Shown: in pieces, positions 1 through 6,252 of the stretch
How the letters are laid out: each line of letters opens with the position of its first letter
Numbering within the stretch: the stretch's first letter is position 1
Source of the DNA: Coriobacteriales bacterium
Lineage (GTDB): Bacteria > Actinomycetota > Coriobacteriia > Coriobacteriales > UBA8131
Length of the DNA: 6,490 bases
Reading direction: 5' to 3'
Assembly (NCBI GenBank): GCA_031286975.1
Contig: JAITTM010000230.1
Location: 1-6,490, forward strand
Position numbers and translations under genes: made by a program
The notes under the pieces: generated by a model
Told to the model about the DNA's origin: nothing
The model's database searches: none
What the model saw: only the letters and a program-made list of their open reading frames with translations

Positions 1-492
1 AAGGCGCAACGAGCGCGCCGCAGGGCCTTTGCCGATGATGATATCAAGCACGAAATCCTCCATCGCGGGGTAGAGCACCTCCTCCACCACGCGATTGAGG
101 CGATGTATCTCGTCGATAAAGAGCACATCGCCTTTCTCCAGATTGGTGAGAATGGCTGCCAGGTCGCCGGCGCGCTCAATAGCAGGACCGCTGGTCGCCT
201 TGATGGAGACTCCCAACTCGTTGGCCACCACGCCCGAAAGCGTGGTTTTTCCAAGCCCTGGAGGGCCTGAGAAGAGCAGGTGGTCGAGCGTATCATTGCG
301 CTGCTTGGCCGCATCGATCAAGAGACCGAGGTTCTCCTTGACTCGTGACTGCCCCAGATAGTCTGCAAGGAGTTTTGGCCGCAATGAGCGGTCGAGACCC
401 AGATCGTCCTCCGTCAGCTCGGGCGTCAGAGCACGCTCGGCATCTGAAGCCGCAAGGCTCTCAGCCAGATCATCTGCTTCCCAAAGTGCCAT
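1..492 (-). CDS. ruvB: Holliday junction branch migration ATPase RuvB (5' part, runs off the window)
   Basis: This is the motor of the RuvAB complex: hexameric rings that use ATP to pump DNA through a Holliday junction held by RuvA. The first 164 codons are present and open to the window edge. An N-terminal extension of about 35 residues precedes the RuvB core that starts around [13 protein letters not shown] (residues 36-48). The Walker A motif GPPGLGKTT lies at about residues 76-84 and the Walker B segment FIDEIHRL at about 125-132, both typical of this AAA+ family. The start is ATG at 492-490, sharing one nucleotide with the ruvA stop codon (TAATG), with an AGGA ribosome binding site at 504-501, 8 nt upstream. 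The overlap implies translational coupling so that RuvA and RuvB are made together. The C-terminal winged-helix domain lies outside the window. Confidence 0.97.
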   Translation of the reverse strand, partial: MALWEADDLAESLAASDAERALTPELTEDDLGLDRSLRPKLLADYLGQSRVKENLGLLIDAAKQRNDTLDHLLFSGPPGLGKTTLSGVVANELGVSIKATSGPAIERAGDLAAILTNLEKGDVLFIDEIHRLNRVVEEVLYPAMEDFVLDIIIGKGPAARSLRL

Positions 493-1079
493 TATGCTGT
501 TCCTAATCTCTTGAGCCCAAAGCGTACCAGGGCACTGACATCGGACTTGTCGCCCTCATAGCTTTTCAGGGCAAGGCTTATCTCCGCCGACGTGAAACCC
601 ATGCCAAGCAGGGCCTCAACTGCCTCGGCAGTGCCGGTGCCGCCGCCATCCGCCGTTGCAGCGCTTGCGAGACCATCGCTTTTGAGTACGCCGCGCAGCT
701 CGAGGATGATGCGCTGCGCCGTTTTTTTGCCGATACCAGCTATGGAAGAAACGCGCGCGACGTCTTCTGCGGTTATTATCTCAAGCAGGCTTGCCGGGGA
801 GAAGGTCGAGAGTGCCGAGAGTGCGACCTTGGGCCCGACCCCCGATACGGTGATGAGTTTCTCGAAGAGGAAGCGCTCATCTTCTGTTGTGAACCCAAAG
901 AGGGCGATGCCGTCGTCTTTGACCTGCAGGAAGGTTTGGATTGAGACCTCGTTGCCGATAGCTCCCAATGAACCCAACGATTGTGTTGACATACCGACGC
1001 GATAGCCAACACCGTTGACATCGATGACGGCAGCCTGCGCATCGCGCGCTATGAGGATACCCCGTAAGAAGGCGATCAT
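492..1079 (-). CDS. ruvA: Holliday junction-binding protein RuvA
   Basis: RuvA tetramers bind the four-way junction, hold it square-planar and recruit RuvB. At 195 aa the length is normal. Domain I (about residues 1-63) is the OB fold, opening MIAFLRG; two acidic residues, D55 and D56 in VKDDG, match the 'acidic pin' that separates strands at the junction centre. Domain II carries two helix-hairpin-helix motifs, around VSGVGPKVA (78-86) and IAGIGKKTA (113-121). A Gly/Ala-rich flexible linker (about 135-150) leads to the small domain III (about 151-195, [12 protein letters not shown]), which contacts RuvB. The ATG at 1079 has a strong ribosome binding site (GAAAGGGGAG, about 1099-1090). That site matters because this gene, unlike its neighbours, is separated from the upstream gene (ruvC) by 118 bp and cannot rely on coupling. 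Confidence 0.98.
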   Translation of the reverse strand: MIAFLRGILIARDAQAAVIDVNGVGYRVGMSTQSLGSLGAIGNEVSIQTFLQVKDDGIALFGFTTEDERFLFEKLITVSGVGPKVALSALSTFSPASLLEIITAEDVARVSSIAGIGKKTAQRIILELRGVLKSDGLASAATADGGGTGTAEAVEALLGMGFTSAEISLALKSYEGDKSDVSALVRFGLKRLGTA

Positions 1080-1127
1080 TGTTGCGGCACTCCCCTTTCA
1101 AAAGCGGGCAAACACGGTTTCTTATCC

Positions 1128-1189
1128 AGAGGCCCAGGCGCTGCATTCGCAGCTTCACCCGTGAACAGCCCGCTGGACTGTTGGCCTCT
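1128..1189 (-). other. Predicted three-way-junction RNA structure in the ruvC-ruvA spacer
   Basis: Read as minus-strand RNA, this 62-nt segment begins 8 nt after the ruvC stop. It has three nested helices. P1 is a perfect 7-bp stem, AGAGGCC (1189-1183) with GGCCUCU (1134-1128). Inside it, directly abutting P1, is P2, an 8-bp hairpin AACAGUCC/GGGCUGUU with loop AGC (1182-1164, one G-U pair). P3 is a perfect 5-bp hairpin GCUGC-GAAU-GCAGC (1153-1140). Junction strands are 0, 10 and 5 nt. No T-run follows, so it does not look like an intrinsic terminator. No known riboswitch class is recognised. The pairings are read directly from the sequence; that the structure forms and has a role is inference. 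Confidence 0.45.
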
Positions 1190-1197
1190 ACAGGCAA

Positions 1198-1689
1198 TCA
1201 GATGCGCAGGTTGCAGAGGTGGGCATGGCAAATCGCGGCGGCCAGGGCATCGGCGGCATGATCGGGGCTGGGTGTGTGATCGAGCCCCAGTATCCTGCTC
1301 ACCATATATTGTACCTGTTCTTTGTCGGCAGAACCGTTGCCCACCACCGCCTGTTTTATCTGACGGGGCGAGTATTCGCCAACGCCCAACTGCATGGTGG
1401 CCACAGCAACAAGCGCGGCTCCACGAGCCTGCCCCGTCGCCATCGCGCTTTTTGAGTTGGCACCAAAGAACACGGACTCGATGCCCAGCTCACAGGGATG
1501 ATAGCGCTCGATCACCGCGCTGATCTCGTCATGTATCGTTTTGAGACGGAACGCCGTATCCTCGCTCGCCGCGGTGGTGATGCAGCCGTAGGCCAGGGCG
1601 CGGAGCTTCGAGGCGTCCTTCTCGACAAGGCCCCAGCCAGTATTCGCAAGCCCAGGGTCGATGCCCAAGATGATGATGGGCGCGGCCAC
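1198..1689 (-). CDS. ruvC: Crossover junction endodeoxyribonuclease RuvC
   Basis: RuvC is a dimeric resolvase that nicks two opposing strands of a Holliday junction; it works with RuvAB encoded just downstream. The 163-aa protein has the RNase H-like fold signatures: D11 in LGIDPG, E71 in LGIESVFF, and a C-terminal active-site cluster DHAADALA with H144 and D147. The third metal-site position is thus His, as in Thermus RuvC, rather than Asp as in E. coli. The segment GQARGAAL (86-93) is also typical. The start is GTG at 1689, chosen because AAGGAGAT (1704-1697) lies 7 nt upstream and MAAPIIILGIDPG gives the usual N-terminus. It begins 3 bp after the stop of the upstream ATPase gene, so the two are surely co-transcribed. 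The 118-bp gap before ruvA is unusually long for a ruvCA pair. Confidence 0.97.
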   Translation of the reverse strand: MAAPIIILGIDPGLANTGWGLVEKDASKLRALAYGCITTAASEDTAFRLKTIHDEISAVIERYHPCELGIESVFFGANSKSAMATGQARGAALVAVATMQLGVGEYSPRQIKQAVVGNGSADKEQVQYMVSRILGLDHTPSPDHAADALAAAICHAHLCNLRI

Positions 1690-1692
1690 GGA

Positions 1693-2769
1693 CTAGATCT
1701 CCTTGTCGATCTGGAAGCGAACCGTGATGGTGTCGCCCTTGACCCGTATCTTGGGCACATCGGTCAGCGAGAGGTAATAGCGCTCGGCCAAAGGCTCGAA
1801 TGCGCGCTCCATTTCACGCGAGAAGGATTCGACATCCTCCTTTGCCAGCTTGAGCCCGCGATTGTCCTTGTAAAGATCGATATCGCCCGAACCACGGTTG
1901 CTGCGGGTAGGAAGCACCTTCTCAAGTGCCGGCTTAAGGGGGGCGATCTGCCTACTAAGAATGCGATGAGCCGTTCTCTCGGAGATGCTCAGGCCCATGG
2001 CCAGACAGGTCTCGACGAATTCGGCGGCATCGGCGCTTGCGGCAAGGCGCTCACAGAGTGGAAGCGTCTGGATGTCATCGCAAAACAGAAGGGCGTCAGT
2101 ATCGAGGCGACGATGCCCAAACTCCGCAAGCGTTGCGGCGACCTCGACGGGAGACCCCAGGTATACCTCGATGCTCTTCCTGTGTTCCAGTGAGAACTCC
2201 AGGGCACAGCGGATGATGTTATGCGGGCCTTTGGTGATGTGCAGATTACCCTCATCGTCCTTCTCGATGCTGGGATAACTTGACTGATCGGTCTTCTCAG
2301 AGAGCTGCTCGGTATCGATGCTCACAATAAACGAGGATCCCAGGCTTGGCTGCGAACAGGCGACCTTGGCTTCTTCGACATTGCATTTGATGGAATAGAG
2401 CGCCATGCCTCTTCCGTGCACGCCCCAATTATCCATGACCATGGTCTCGAGCTTTGAGGTGACGCGAGGCTCGAAGATGCGCTCGTGCAGATTCGCGGGG
2501 ATGCCTACGCCATCGTCGATGACGGTCAAGGTGCGAATCGCAGCCTCTTTTGAGGTAGCGAGAAAGACGGCATGGGCACTGGCATCGCGCGCATTGCGGA
2601 GCATTTCGATAACGATGTCCTCAACGCAACGGACATCGTGTTTGGCCTGTCGGCGCTCGGCTTCTGCGCTGCGGAGACGGACGAATCCGTCTCCGAGGTT
2701 CTCCTCTACACGCAGATGTGTGCCACCGGAAACCTGCTCAATGAAGTCTATGAGACCTTCGCCTGTCAT
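1693..2769 (-). CDS. Stand-alone GHKL-type (HATPase_c) ATP-binding protein, function unknown
   Basis: A 358-aa protein whose N-terminal half (about residues 45-150) shows the Bergerat ATP-binding fold shared by gyrase B, Hsp90, histidine kinases and MutL. The N box is E55-x3-N59-x2-D62 (EMLRNARD), the G1 box is DDGVGIP (85-91), an F-box/lid segment IFEPRVTSK spans 98-106, and a Gly-rich G2 box GVHGRGMAL spans 117-125. Only about 45 residues precede this fold, with no membrane segment, sensor domain or dimerisation/phospho-acceptor domain, so it is unlikely to be a histidine kinase. The C-terminal half (about 160-358) matches nothing I recognise; [16 protein letters not shown] (256-271) resembles a helix-turn-helix. 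The gene overlaps the rny stop by 4 bp (ATGA) with no clear ribosome binding site, implying coupled translation, and ruvC follows after 3 bp. A role near Holliday-junction processing or RNA turnover is suggested only by context. The TSK element is reminiscent of MutL, but no endonuclease domain is seen. Confidence 0.9.
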   Translation of the reverse strand: MTGEGLIDFIEQVSGGTHLRVEENLGDGFVRLRSAEAERRQAKHDVRCVEDIVIEMLRNARDASAHAVFLATSKEAAIRTLTVIDDGVGIPANLHERIFEPRVTSKLETMVMDNWGVHGRGMALYSIKCNVEEAKVACSQPSLGSSFIVSIDTEQLSEKTDQSSYPSIEKDDEGNLHITKGPHNIIRCALEFSLEHRKSIEVYLGSPVEVAATLAEFGHRRLDTDALLFCDDIQTLPLCERLAASADAAEFVETCLAMGLSISERTAHRILSRQIAPLKPALEKVLPTRSNRGSGDIDLYKDNRGLKLAKEDVESFSREMERAFEPLAERYYLSLTDVPKIRVKGDTITVRFQIDKEI

Positions 2770-4298
2770 TTTGCAAAATCGACTGAGCGACTCTCACGGA
2801 TGACCAGTACTTTTATCTGCCCAGGATATTCCATCTCGTCCTCAATCTGACGTGCTATGTCATGGGCAAGAACCACCGAGTCGGCATCGGAGATCCTTTC
2901 GGGCTCGACCATGACGCGTATCTCACGGCCGGCCTGCATCGCATAGGTGCGCTCGACGCCCTTATGGGCATTGGCGATCGACTCCAGCTTCTCAAGACGC
3001 TTGATATAGCTTTCGATGGACTCGCGACGTGCGCCAGGGCGCGCGGCAGAGATCGCATCAGCAGCCTGGATCAGGACTGCCAAGACAGTTGCGGGCTCAA
3101 CATCAGCATGGTGCGCCTCGATAGCATGGACGATCTCAGGATTCTCGCCAAAACGACGCGCCAGATCGGCACCGATAACGGCATGTGAGCCCTCGATATC
3201 ATGGTCGATGGCCTTGCCCAAGTCATGTAGCAGGCCGGCACGCTTGGCAGGTGTGGGGTCAAGCCCCAGCTCTGAAGCCATGACACCGGCGAGGTAGGCA
3301 ACCTCAAGCGAATGATTGAGCACGTTTTGCCCATAGGAGGTTCTGAAGCGCAGGCGCCCCAAGGTCTTGACGAGCTCGGGATGCAGGTCGTGGATCCCCG
3401 TATCAAAAGCGGCCTGATCGCCGGCTTCCTGCACCTGCTGGTTGACCAACTCGGTTGCCTTGTTGAACATCTCCTCGATGCGCGCCGGGTGGATGCGTCC
3501 ATCGGTGATGAGATTCTCAAGGGTGATGCGGCCAATCTCGCGACGCACCGGATCGAAACTTGAGATAACCACCGTCTCAGGGGTGTCATCTATGATGAGA
3601 TTGATGCCGGTTATCTGCTCAAAGGTGCGGATATTGCGGCCTTCGCGTCCGATGAGACGGCCTTTGATGTCGTCAGAGGGGATGCTCACGGAGGAAACCG
3701 TGTGCTCGGCGGCATGATCGGCAGCGACCCGTTGGATGGCGAGGCTGAGTATCTCACGGGATTTCTTATCAGCCTCGGCACGTGTCTGCTGCTCTGCCTC
3801 GCGGATGATGGTCGCCGACTCGCGGGTGACATCATCGCGCAGGCTGTTGAGCAGCTCCTCGCGTGCTTGGTTCGAGTTCATGCCGGCGATACGCTCAAGA
3901 TCCTGCGAGGCCTGCCGCAAAGCGATGGTGAGGTCGTGATCTTTCTTCTCGACCTGCCCGGCCTGCGAGGACAGCTGGTGCTCGCGTTGGTCGAGCGACT
4001 CAACACGGCGATCCAGGCTTTCCTCGCGTTGCATGAGCCTGTTCTCAAGTGACTTGATTTCCTTGCGTCGTTCGTTTGTCTCTCGGTCTGCCTCGGTCTT
4101 GATTTGATACGCAGCGTCTTTAGCCTCGACCAGCGCCTCGCGCCGCAATGTCTCAGCCTGCTTCTCTGCATCCTTAACCATACGATCAGCGTTATCGATG
4201 GCGTTTTTTGCAGCGCTGTTCATAACAAAGCGGGTTACGACAAAACCGAGAGCGACACCGATTACCAGGCCGATTAGTGCCCATAGAATCTCTGGCAT
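2766..4298 (-). CDS. rny: Ribonuclease Y (membrane-anchored endoribonuclease)
   Basis: RNase Y starts bulk mRNA decay in many Gram-positive bacteria by cutting single-stranded RNA at the inner face of the membrane. The 510-aa product has the full family layout: an N-terminal membrane helix (about residues 4-25), a long charged coiled coil (about 35-195), a KH RNA-binding domain with IGREGRNI at 216-223, and an HD metal-dependent phosphohydrolase domain with H358-D359 in LLHDLGKA and AHHAD around 395-399. The start is ATG at 4298, giving [10 protein letters not shown] and preceded by AAGGAG at 4310-4305. The reading frame stays open upstream to about 4472, but that part is not RNase Y-like and crosses a predicted terminator. 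The last bases overlap the next gene (ATGA). A 196-bp gap to recX, with a terminator at its far end, suggests that rny opens its own transcription unit. Confidence 0.97.
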   Translation of the reverse strand: MPEILWALIGLVIGVALGFVVTRFVMNSAAKNAIDNADRMVKDAEKQAETLRREALVEAKDAAYQIKTEADRETNERRKEIKSLENRLMQREESLDRRVESLDQREHQLSSQAGQVEKKDHDLTIALRQASQDLERIAGMNSNQAREELLNSLRDDVTRESATIIREAEQQTRAEADKKSREILSLAIQRVAADHAAEHTVSSVSIPSDDIKGRLIGREGRNIRTFEQITGINLIIDDTPETVVISSFDPVRREIGRITLENLITDGRIHPARIEEMFNKATELVNQQVQEAGDQAAFDTGIHDLHPELVKTLGRLRFRTSYGQNVLNHSLEVAYLAGVMASELGLDPTPAKRAGLLHDLGKAIDHDIEGSHAVIGADLARRFGENPEIVHAIEAHHADVEPATVLAVLIQAADAISAARPGARRESIESYIKRLEKLESIANAHKGVERTYAMQAGREIRVMVEPERISDADSVVLAHDIARQIEDEMEYPGQIKVLVIRESRSVDFAK

Positions 4299-4304
4299 CT
4301 GCTT

Positions 4305-4310
4305 CTCCTT
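4305..4310 (-). promoter_or_regulatory. Ribosome binding site that fixes the rny start
   Basis: AAGGAG on the minus strand lies 6 nt before the ATG at 4298. It decides against the longer open frame reaching 4472, which would add 58 residues without membrane or RNase Y character. Confidence 0.85.
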
Positions 4311-4344
4311 CCAGCATTTCACGATCTTTTGTTTACATGAGGAC

Positions 4345-4382
4345 GTTCCGTAATACGCAAAAGCGCCGGACGGAACTCCGGC
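4345..4382 (-). other. Competing stems / possible pseudoknot in the rny leader
   Basis: On minus-strand RNA, GCCGGA (4382-4377) pairs with UCCGGC (4370-4365) around a 6-nt loop GUUCCG. The same loop plus the next base (4376-4370) is perfectly complementary over 7 bp to ACGGAAC (4351-4345). The second pairing would enclose a small CGC-UUUU-GCG hairpin (4365-4356). The two stems share only base 4370. They can therefore be alternatives (a switch) or combine as an H-type pseudoknot with almost no loop between stems. The element ends about 34 nt before the rny ribosome binding site. The complementarities are seen directly; any regulatory role is inference. Confidence 0.35.
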
Positions 4383-4443
4383 ATCATGACCGCAACACGC
4401 AGGGACACTGTGAATATGTCTGTATAACGACAAGCAGTTGTAT

Positions 4444-4466
4444 AAAAAAGCCCAGTGCGAGCTGAG
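4444..4466 (-). terminator. Rho-independent terminator after recX
   Basis: About 30 nt beyond the recX stop, the minus-strand RNA can form AGCUC-GCACU-GGGCU (4463-4449), directly followed by UUUUU (4448-4444). An alternative register pairs CUCAG with CUGGG (4466-4451). Both registers need one G-U pair that exists only on the minus strand, which supports the orientation. The stem is only 5 bp, so termination may be partial and some recA-recX transcription could continue into rny. Confidence 0.55.
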
Positions 4467-4494
4467 GGTCAAAAATGCCTATGTTCATGGTATG

Positions 4495-4995
4495 CTAGCT
4501 GGCAGAATGCGTCAACTGCGTTAACGCTTTTTGTGCGATATCCGCAGAAAAACCCTTATTTACCAGATGCCGATACTGTGCCTCCCGCATGTTCTTCGAG
4601 CGCGTATGAAACCGAATGAGCACCCCAACGGCACGTTGCAAGTCGTCCTCGTCCTCATAAAATGCTGCCGGGTAGCCCTCCAGGGTCAAAATATCGATGC
4701 CAAAACGCCTGAGTTCCCACTCGATGCGCCCGCGACCCCAACCTAAGCGGGCTTTGCCATTGACGAATGCATGAGCAAAGCGCTCATCGCTGATGTAACC
4801 CGCATCAAGCGCGAACGCGACCACTGTGCTCACGACCTCTGCGGAGAAACCCGCGCGTTCCAGGCGTTGCCGCAATTCCAGCTCCGACCGGTCTCTGGTG
4901 GCGAGCAGGCGATCCATTCTGAGAAACGCGGCGTGAAGCTCCTCGTCAAAGGAGCGGGGCTCGTTGCCGAGCCCCTGCCCTCCGCTTTCAGCCAT
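4495..4995 (-). CDS. recX: RecA regulatory protein RecX
   Basis: RecX binds in the groove of the RecA filament and modulates, usually restrains, its growth and recombinase activity. The 166-aa product has the family's repeated three-helix pattern: [11 protein letters not shown] (about 40-50) with [14 protein letters not shown] (65-78), then [14 protein letters not shown] (87-100), and a last repeat ending [14 protein letters not shown] (145-158). The first 25 or so residues are poorly conserved in character. The ATG at 4995 lies inside the end of recA (8-bp overlap) with no good ribosome binding site, so translation is probably coupled to recA, which would keep RecX well below RecA levels. 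It is co-transcribed with recA and so presumably rises in the SOS response. A predicted terminator follows. Confidence 0.93.
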   Translation of the reverse strand: MAESGGQGLGNEPRSFDEELHAAFLRMDRLLATRDRSELELRQRLERAGFSAEVVSTVVAFALDAGYISDERFAHAFVNGKARLGWGRGRIEWELRRFGIDILTLEGYPAAFYEDEDDLQRAVGVLIRFHTRSKNMREAQYRHLVNKGFSADIAQKALTQLTHSAS

Positions 4996-6040
4996 CGGTC
5001 TTTGCCGTCAAAGCTGCCTTTTCTGAAACCGCAGACGGCGGCGGCGTCTTTGTGAGACCGAGTGCCACGCGAAGCTTGCCCTCGATCTCGTCGCGCAGAT
5101 CGGGATTCTCGCGCAGCAGCTCCTTGGCAGCCTCCCTGCCCTGACCAAGGCGCTCGTCACCATAGGTGTACCATGCTCCCGATTTCTTGCAGATGCCCTC
5201 TTCGACAGCCAGGTCGATGATGCATCCCTCTTTAGATATCCCCTCGCCGTACATGAGATCGAATTCTGCCTGCCGGAAGGGTGGTGCGACCTTGTTCTTG
5301 ACGACCTTGGCACGCACACGGTTGCCCACGGGGTCGGTGCCTTTCTTGATGGTATCGATCTTGCGGATATCGATACGGATCGACGAGAAGAACTTGAGCG
5401 CCCGCCCACCGGTTGTGGTCTCAGGGCTGCCGAACATGACGCCTATCTTCTCGCGCAATTGGTTGATGAAGATGCAGGTGGTATTGGAGCGGGAAAGTGA
5501 ACCGGCGAGCTTGCGCAGGGCCTGACTCATGAGACGTGCCTGTAGACCGATGCTGCTGTCGCCGATCTCGCCCTCGATCTCTGCGCGGGGCACCAGAGCC
5601 GCCACCGAGTCGATGACGATAGCGTCAATGGCATTCGAGTGCACCAGCATGTCGCATATCTCAAGAGCCTGCTCACCGGTATCAGGCTGCGAGATGAGCA
5701 CCTCGTCGATATCGACACCCAGCTTTGCCGCGTACCCGGGGTCAAGGGCATGCTCAGCGTCGATAAAGGCGACGATGCCGCCAGCAGCCTGTGCCTCGGC
5801 AAGTATTTGCAGGGCCAAGGTTGTCTTGCCGCTCGACTCTGGCCCGTATATCTCGACGATACGACCACGGGGAACACCACCGATACCCAGCGCCGCATCG
5901 AGCGCCAATGCGCCTGTGGGGATGACTCCGATCTCAAAGCCGGGACCCCCATCACCGTATTTCATGATGGAGCCCTTACCGAATTTCTTCTCTATCTGAT
6001 CGGTTGTGAGCTCGAGTGTCTTCAGTTTTTCTTGATCCAT
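4988..6040 (-). CDS. recA: Recombinase RecA
   Basis: RecA polymerises on single-stranded DNA, searches for homology, exchanges strands, and triggers LexA self-cleavage in the SOS response. From the start chosen here it has 350 residues, the usual length. Walker [10 protein letters not shown] is at 66-74, the catalytic glutamate is E96 in IDAEHALDP, Walker [10 protein letters not shown] is at 141-149, and the L2 DNA-binding loop with [14 protein letters not shown] is at about 191-204. The C-terminus ([20 protein letters not shown]) is Pro/Ala-rich and lacks the strongly acidic tail of E. coli RecA. An in-frame ATG six codons earlier (6058) has no ribosome binding site, whereas ATG at 6040 has GGAG at 6052-6049; the latter is therefore preferred. 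recX overlaps its last 8 bp. Confidence 0.98.
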   Translation of the reverse strand: MDQEKLKTLELTTDQIEKKFGKGSIMKYGDGGPGFEIGVIPTGALALDAALGIGGVPRGRIVEIYGPESSGKTTLALQILAEAQAAGGIVAFIDAEHALDPGYAAKLGVDIDEVLISQPDTGEQALEICDMLVHSNAIDAIVIDSVAALVPRAEIEGEIGDSSIGLQARLMSQALRKLAGSLSRSNTTCIFINQLREKIGVMFGSPETTTGGRALKFFSSIRIDIRKIDTIKKGTDPVGNRVRAKVVKNKVAPPFRQAEFDLMYGEGISKEGCIIDLAVEEGICKKSGAWYTYGDERLGQGREAAKELLRENPDLRDEIEGKLRVALGLTKTPPPSAVSEKAALTAKTDG

Positions 6041-6046
6041 CAGAAG

Positions 6047-6052
6047 TTCTCC
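6047..6052 (-). promoter_or_regulatory. Ribosome binding site that fixes the recA start
   Basis: GGAGAA on the minus strand lies just before the ATG at 6040 (8 nt from GGAG to ATG). It falls within the six codons that a start at 6058 would add, arguing that those codons are untranslated leader. Confidence 0.75.
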
Positions 6053-6089
6053 ATTCATTGTCGGGTTGTCTGAAGTGGATACTAAAAAG

Positions 6090-6116
6090 ATTATACAAAC
6101 AAGTGTTCGATGTCAA
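6090..6116 (-). promoter_or_regulatory. recA promoter (perfect -35 and -10, 15-bp spacer)
   Basis: On the minus strand, TTGACA (6116-6111) and TATAAT (6095-6090) both match the housekeeping sigma consensus exactly. The spacer is 15 bp, two short of the usual 17. Transcription would start near the A at 6083, giving a leader of about 43 nt before the ATG at 6040. A-rich sequence (around 6130-6147) lies upstream and might help RNA polymerase binding. Confidence 0.8.
6096..6110 (-). promoter_or_regulatory. LexA (SOS) operator in the recA promoter spacer
   Basis: The minus strand reads TCGAACACTTGTTTG. It contains the Gram-positive/actinobacterial LexA half sites CGAAC and GTTTG separated by 4 bp (family form CGAAC-N4-GTTYG), with one deviation from perfect dyad symmetry. 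It fills the whole interval between -35 and -10, so bound LexA would exclude RNA polymerase, and RecA-stimulated LexA cleavage would release recA and recX. The lexA gene itself is not in the window. Confidence 0.8.
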
Positions 6117-6194
6117 GTATCCTAGCCTTGAAATTTCGTGCTTTTTTGACTATTTCCGTCTCTTGAGCCCACAAAGTGGTTTTGCCCCCTCGGG

Positions 6195-6216
6195 TCTGAG
6201 CGAAACCTTGCTCAGA
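6195..6216. other. Inverted repeat / hairpin in the cinA-recA spacer
   Basis: TCTGAGC and GCTCAGA form a perfect 7-bp stem around an 8-nt loop, beginning 23 nt after the cinA stop on the minus strand. No T-run follows on either strand, so it is a weak candidate for an intrinsic terminator. It could instead protect the cinA mRNA 3' end. A smaller hairpin, CCAC-TTT-GTGG (6179-6169), follows. The rest of this spacer up to the recA promoter shows no gene or recognised signal. Confidence 0.4.
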
Positions 6217-6230
6217 TCTGAACGGAATCA

Positions 6231-6252
6231 AAAGAGTTTCTAAAGAGTTTCT
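6231..6252. repeat. 11-bp tandem duplication at the cinA stop codon
   Basis: AAAGAGTTTCT occurs twice in perfect head-to-tail copies (6231-6241 and 6242-6252), with three more matching bases after them. The repeat spans the cinA stop (TAG at 6242-6240), so it duplicates the end of the coding sequence. It probably arose by slippage. Confidence 0.7.

Noticed and set aside
1498..2193. Long open frame on the plus strand (231 codons) opposite ruvC and the GHKL gene
   Set aside because: It is antisense to two well-supported genes, resembles no family I know and has no convincing ribosome binding site. Long antisense frames are expected in GC-rich coding DNA.
1693..2769. Annotation of the GHKL protein as a sensor histidine kinase
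   Set aside because: Only about 45 residues precede the ATPase fold. There is no dimerisation/phospho-acceptor domain, no membrane segment and no adjacent response regulator.
4319..4387. A 22-codon open frame in the rny leader, overlapping the paired stems
   Set aside because: It has ATG codons and a stop but no ribosome binding site and no recognisable peptide; it is easily expected by chance. Worth keeping in mind only if translation in the leader is shown.
4421..4449. Possible rny promoter: TATACA (4426-4421) with a T-run 17 bp upstream
   Set aside because: The -10 is only approximate and the '-35' is the terminator's T-run, which matches the consensus poorly.
4299..4472. Upstream extension of the rny reading frame by 58 codons
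   Set aside because: It crosses a predicted terminator, places Cys-rich non-conserved residues before the membrane helix, and ignores the strong ribosome binding site before ATG 4298.
6041..6058. recA starting six codons earlier at the ATG at 6058
   Set aside because: It has no ribosome binding site, and the sequence in question itself contains the GGAG that serves ATG 6040.
6169..6184. Plus-strand CCAC-AAA-GTGG hairpin followed by TTTT as a terminator
   Set aside because: The stem is only 4 bp, the T-run is short, and no plus-strand gene exists for it to serve.
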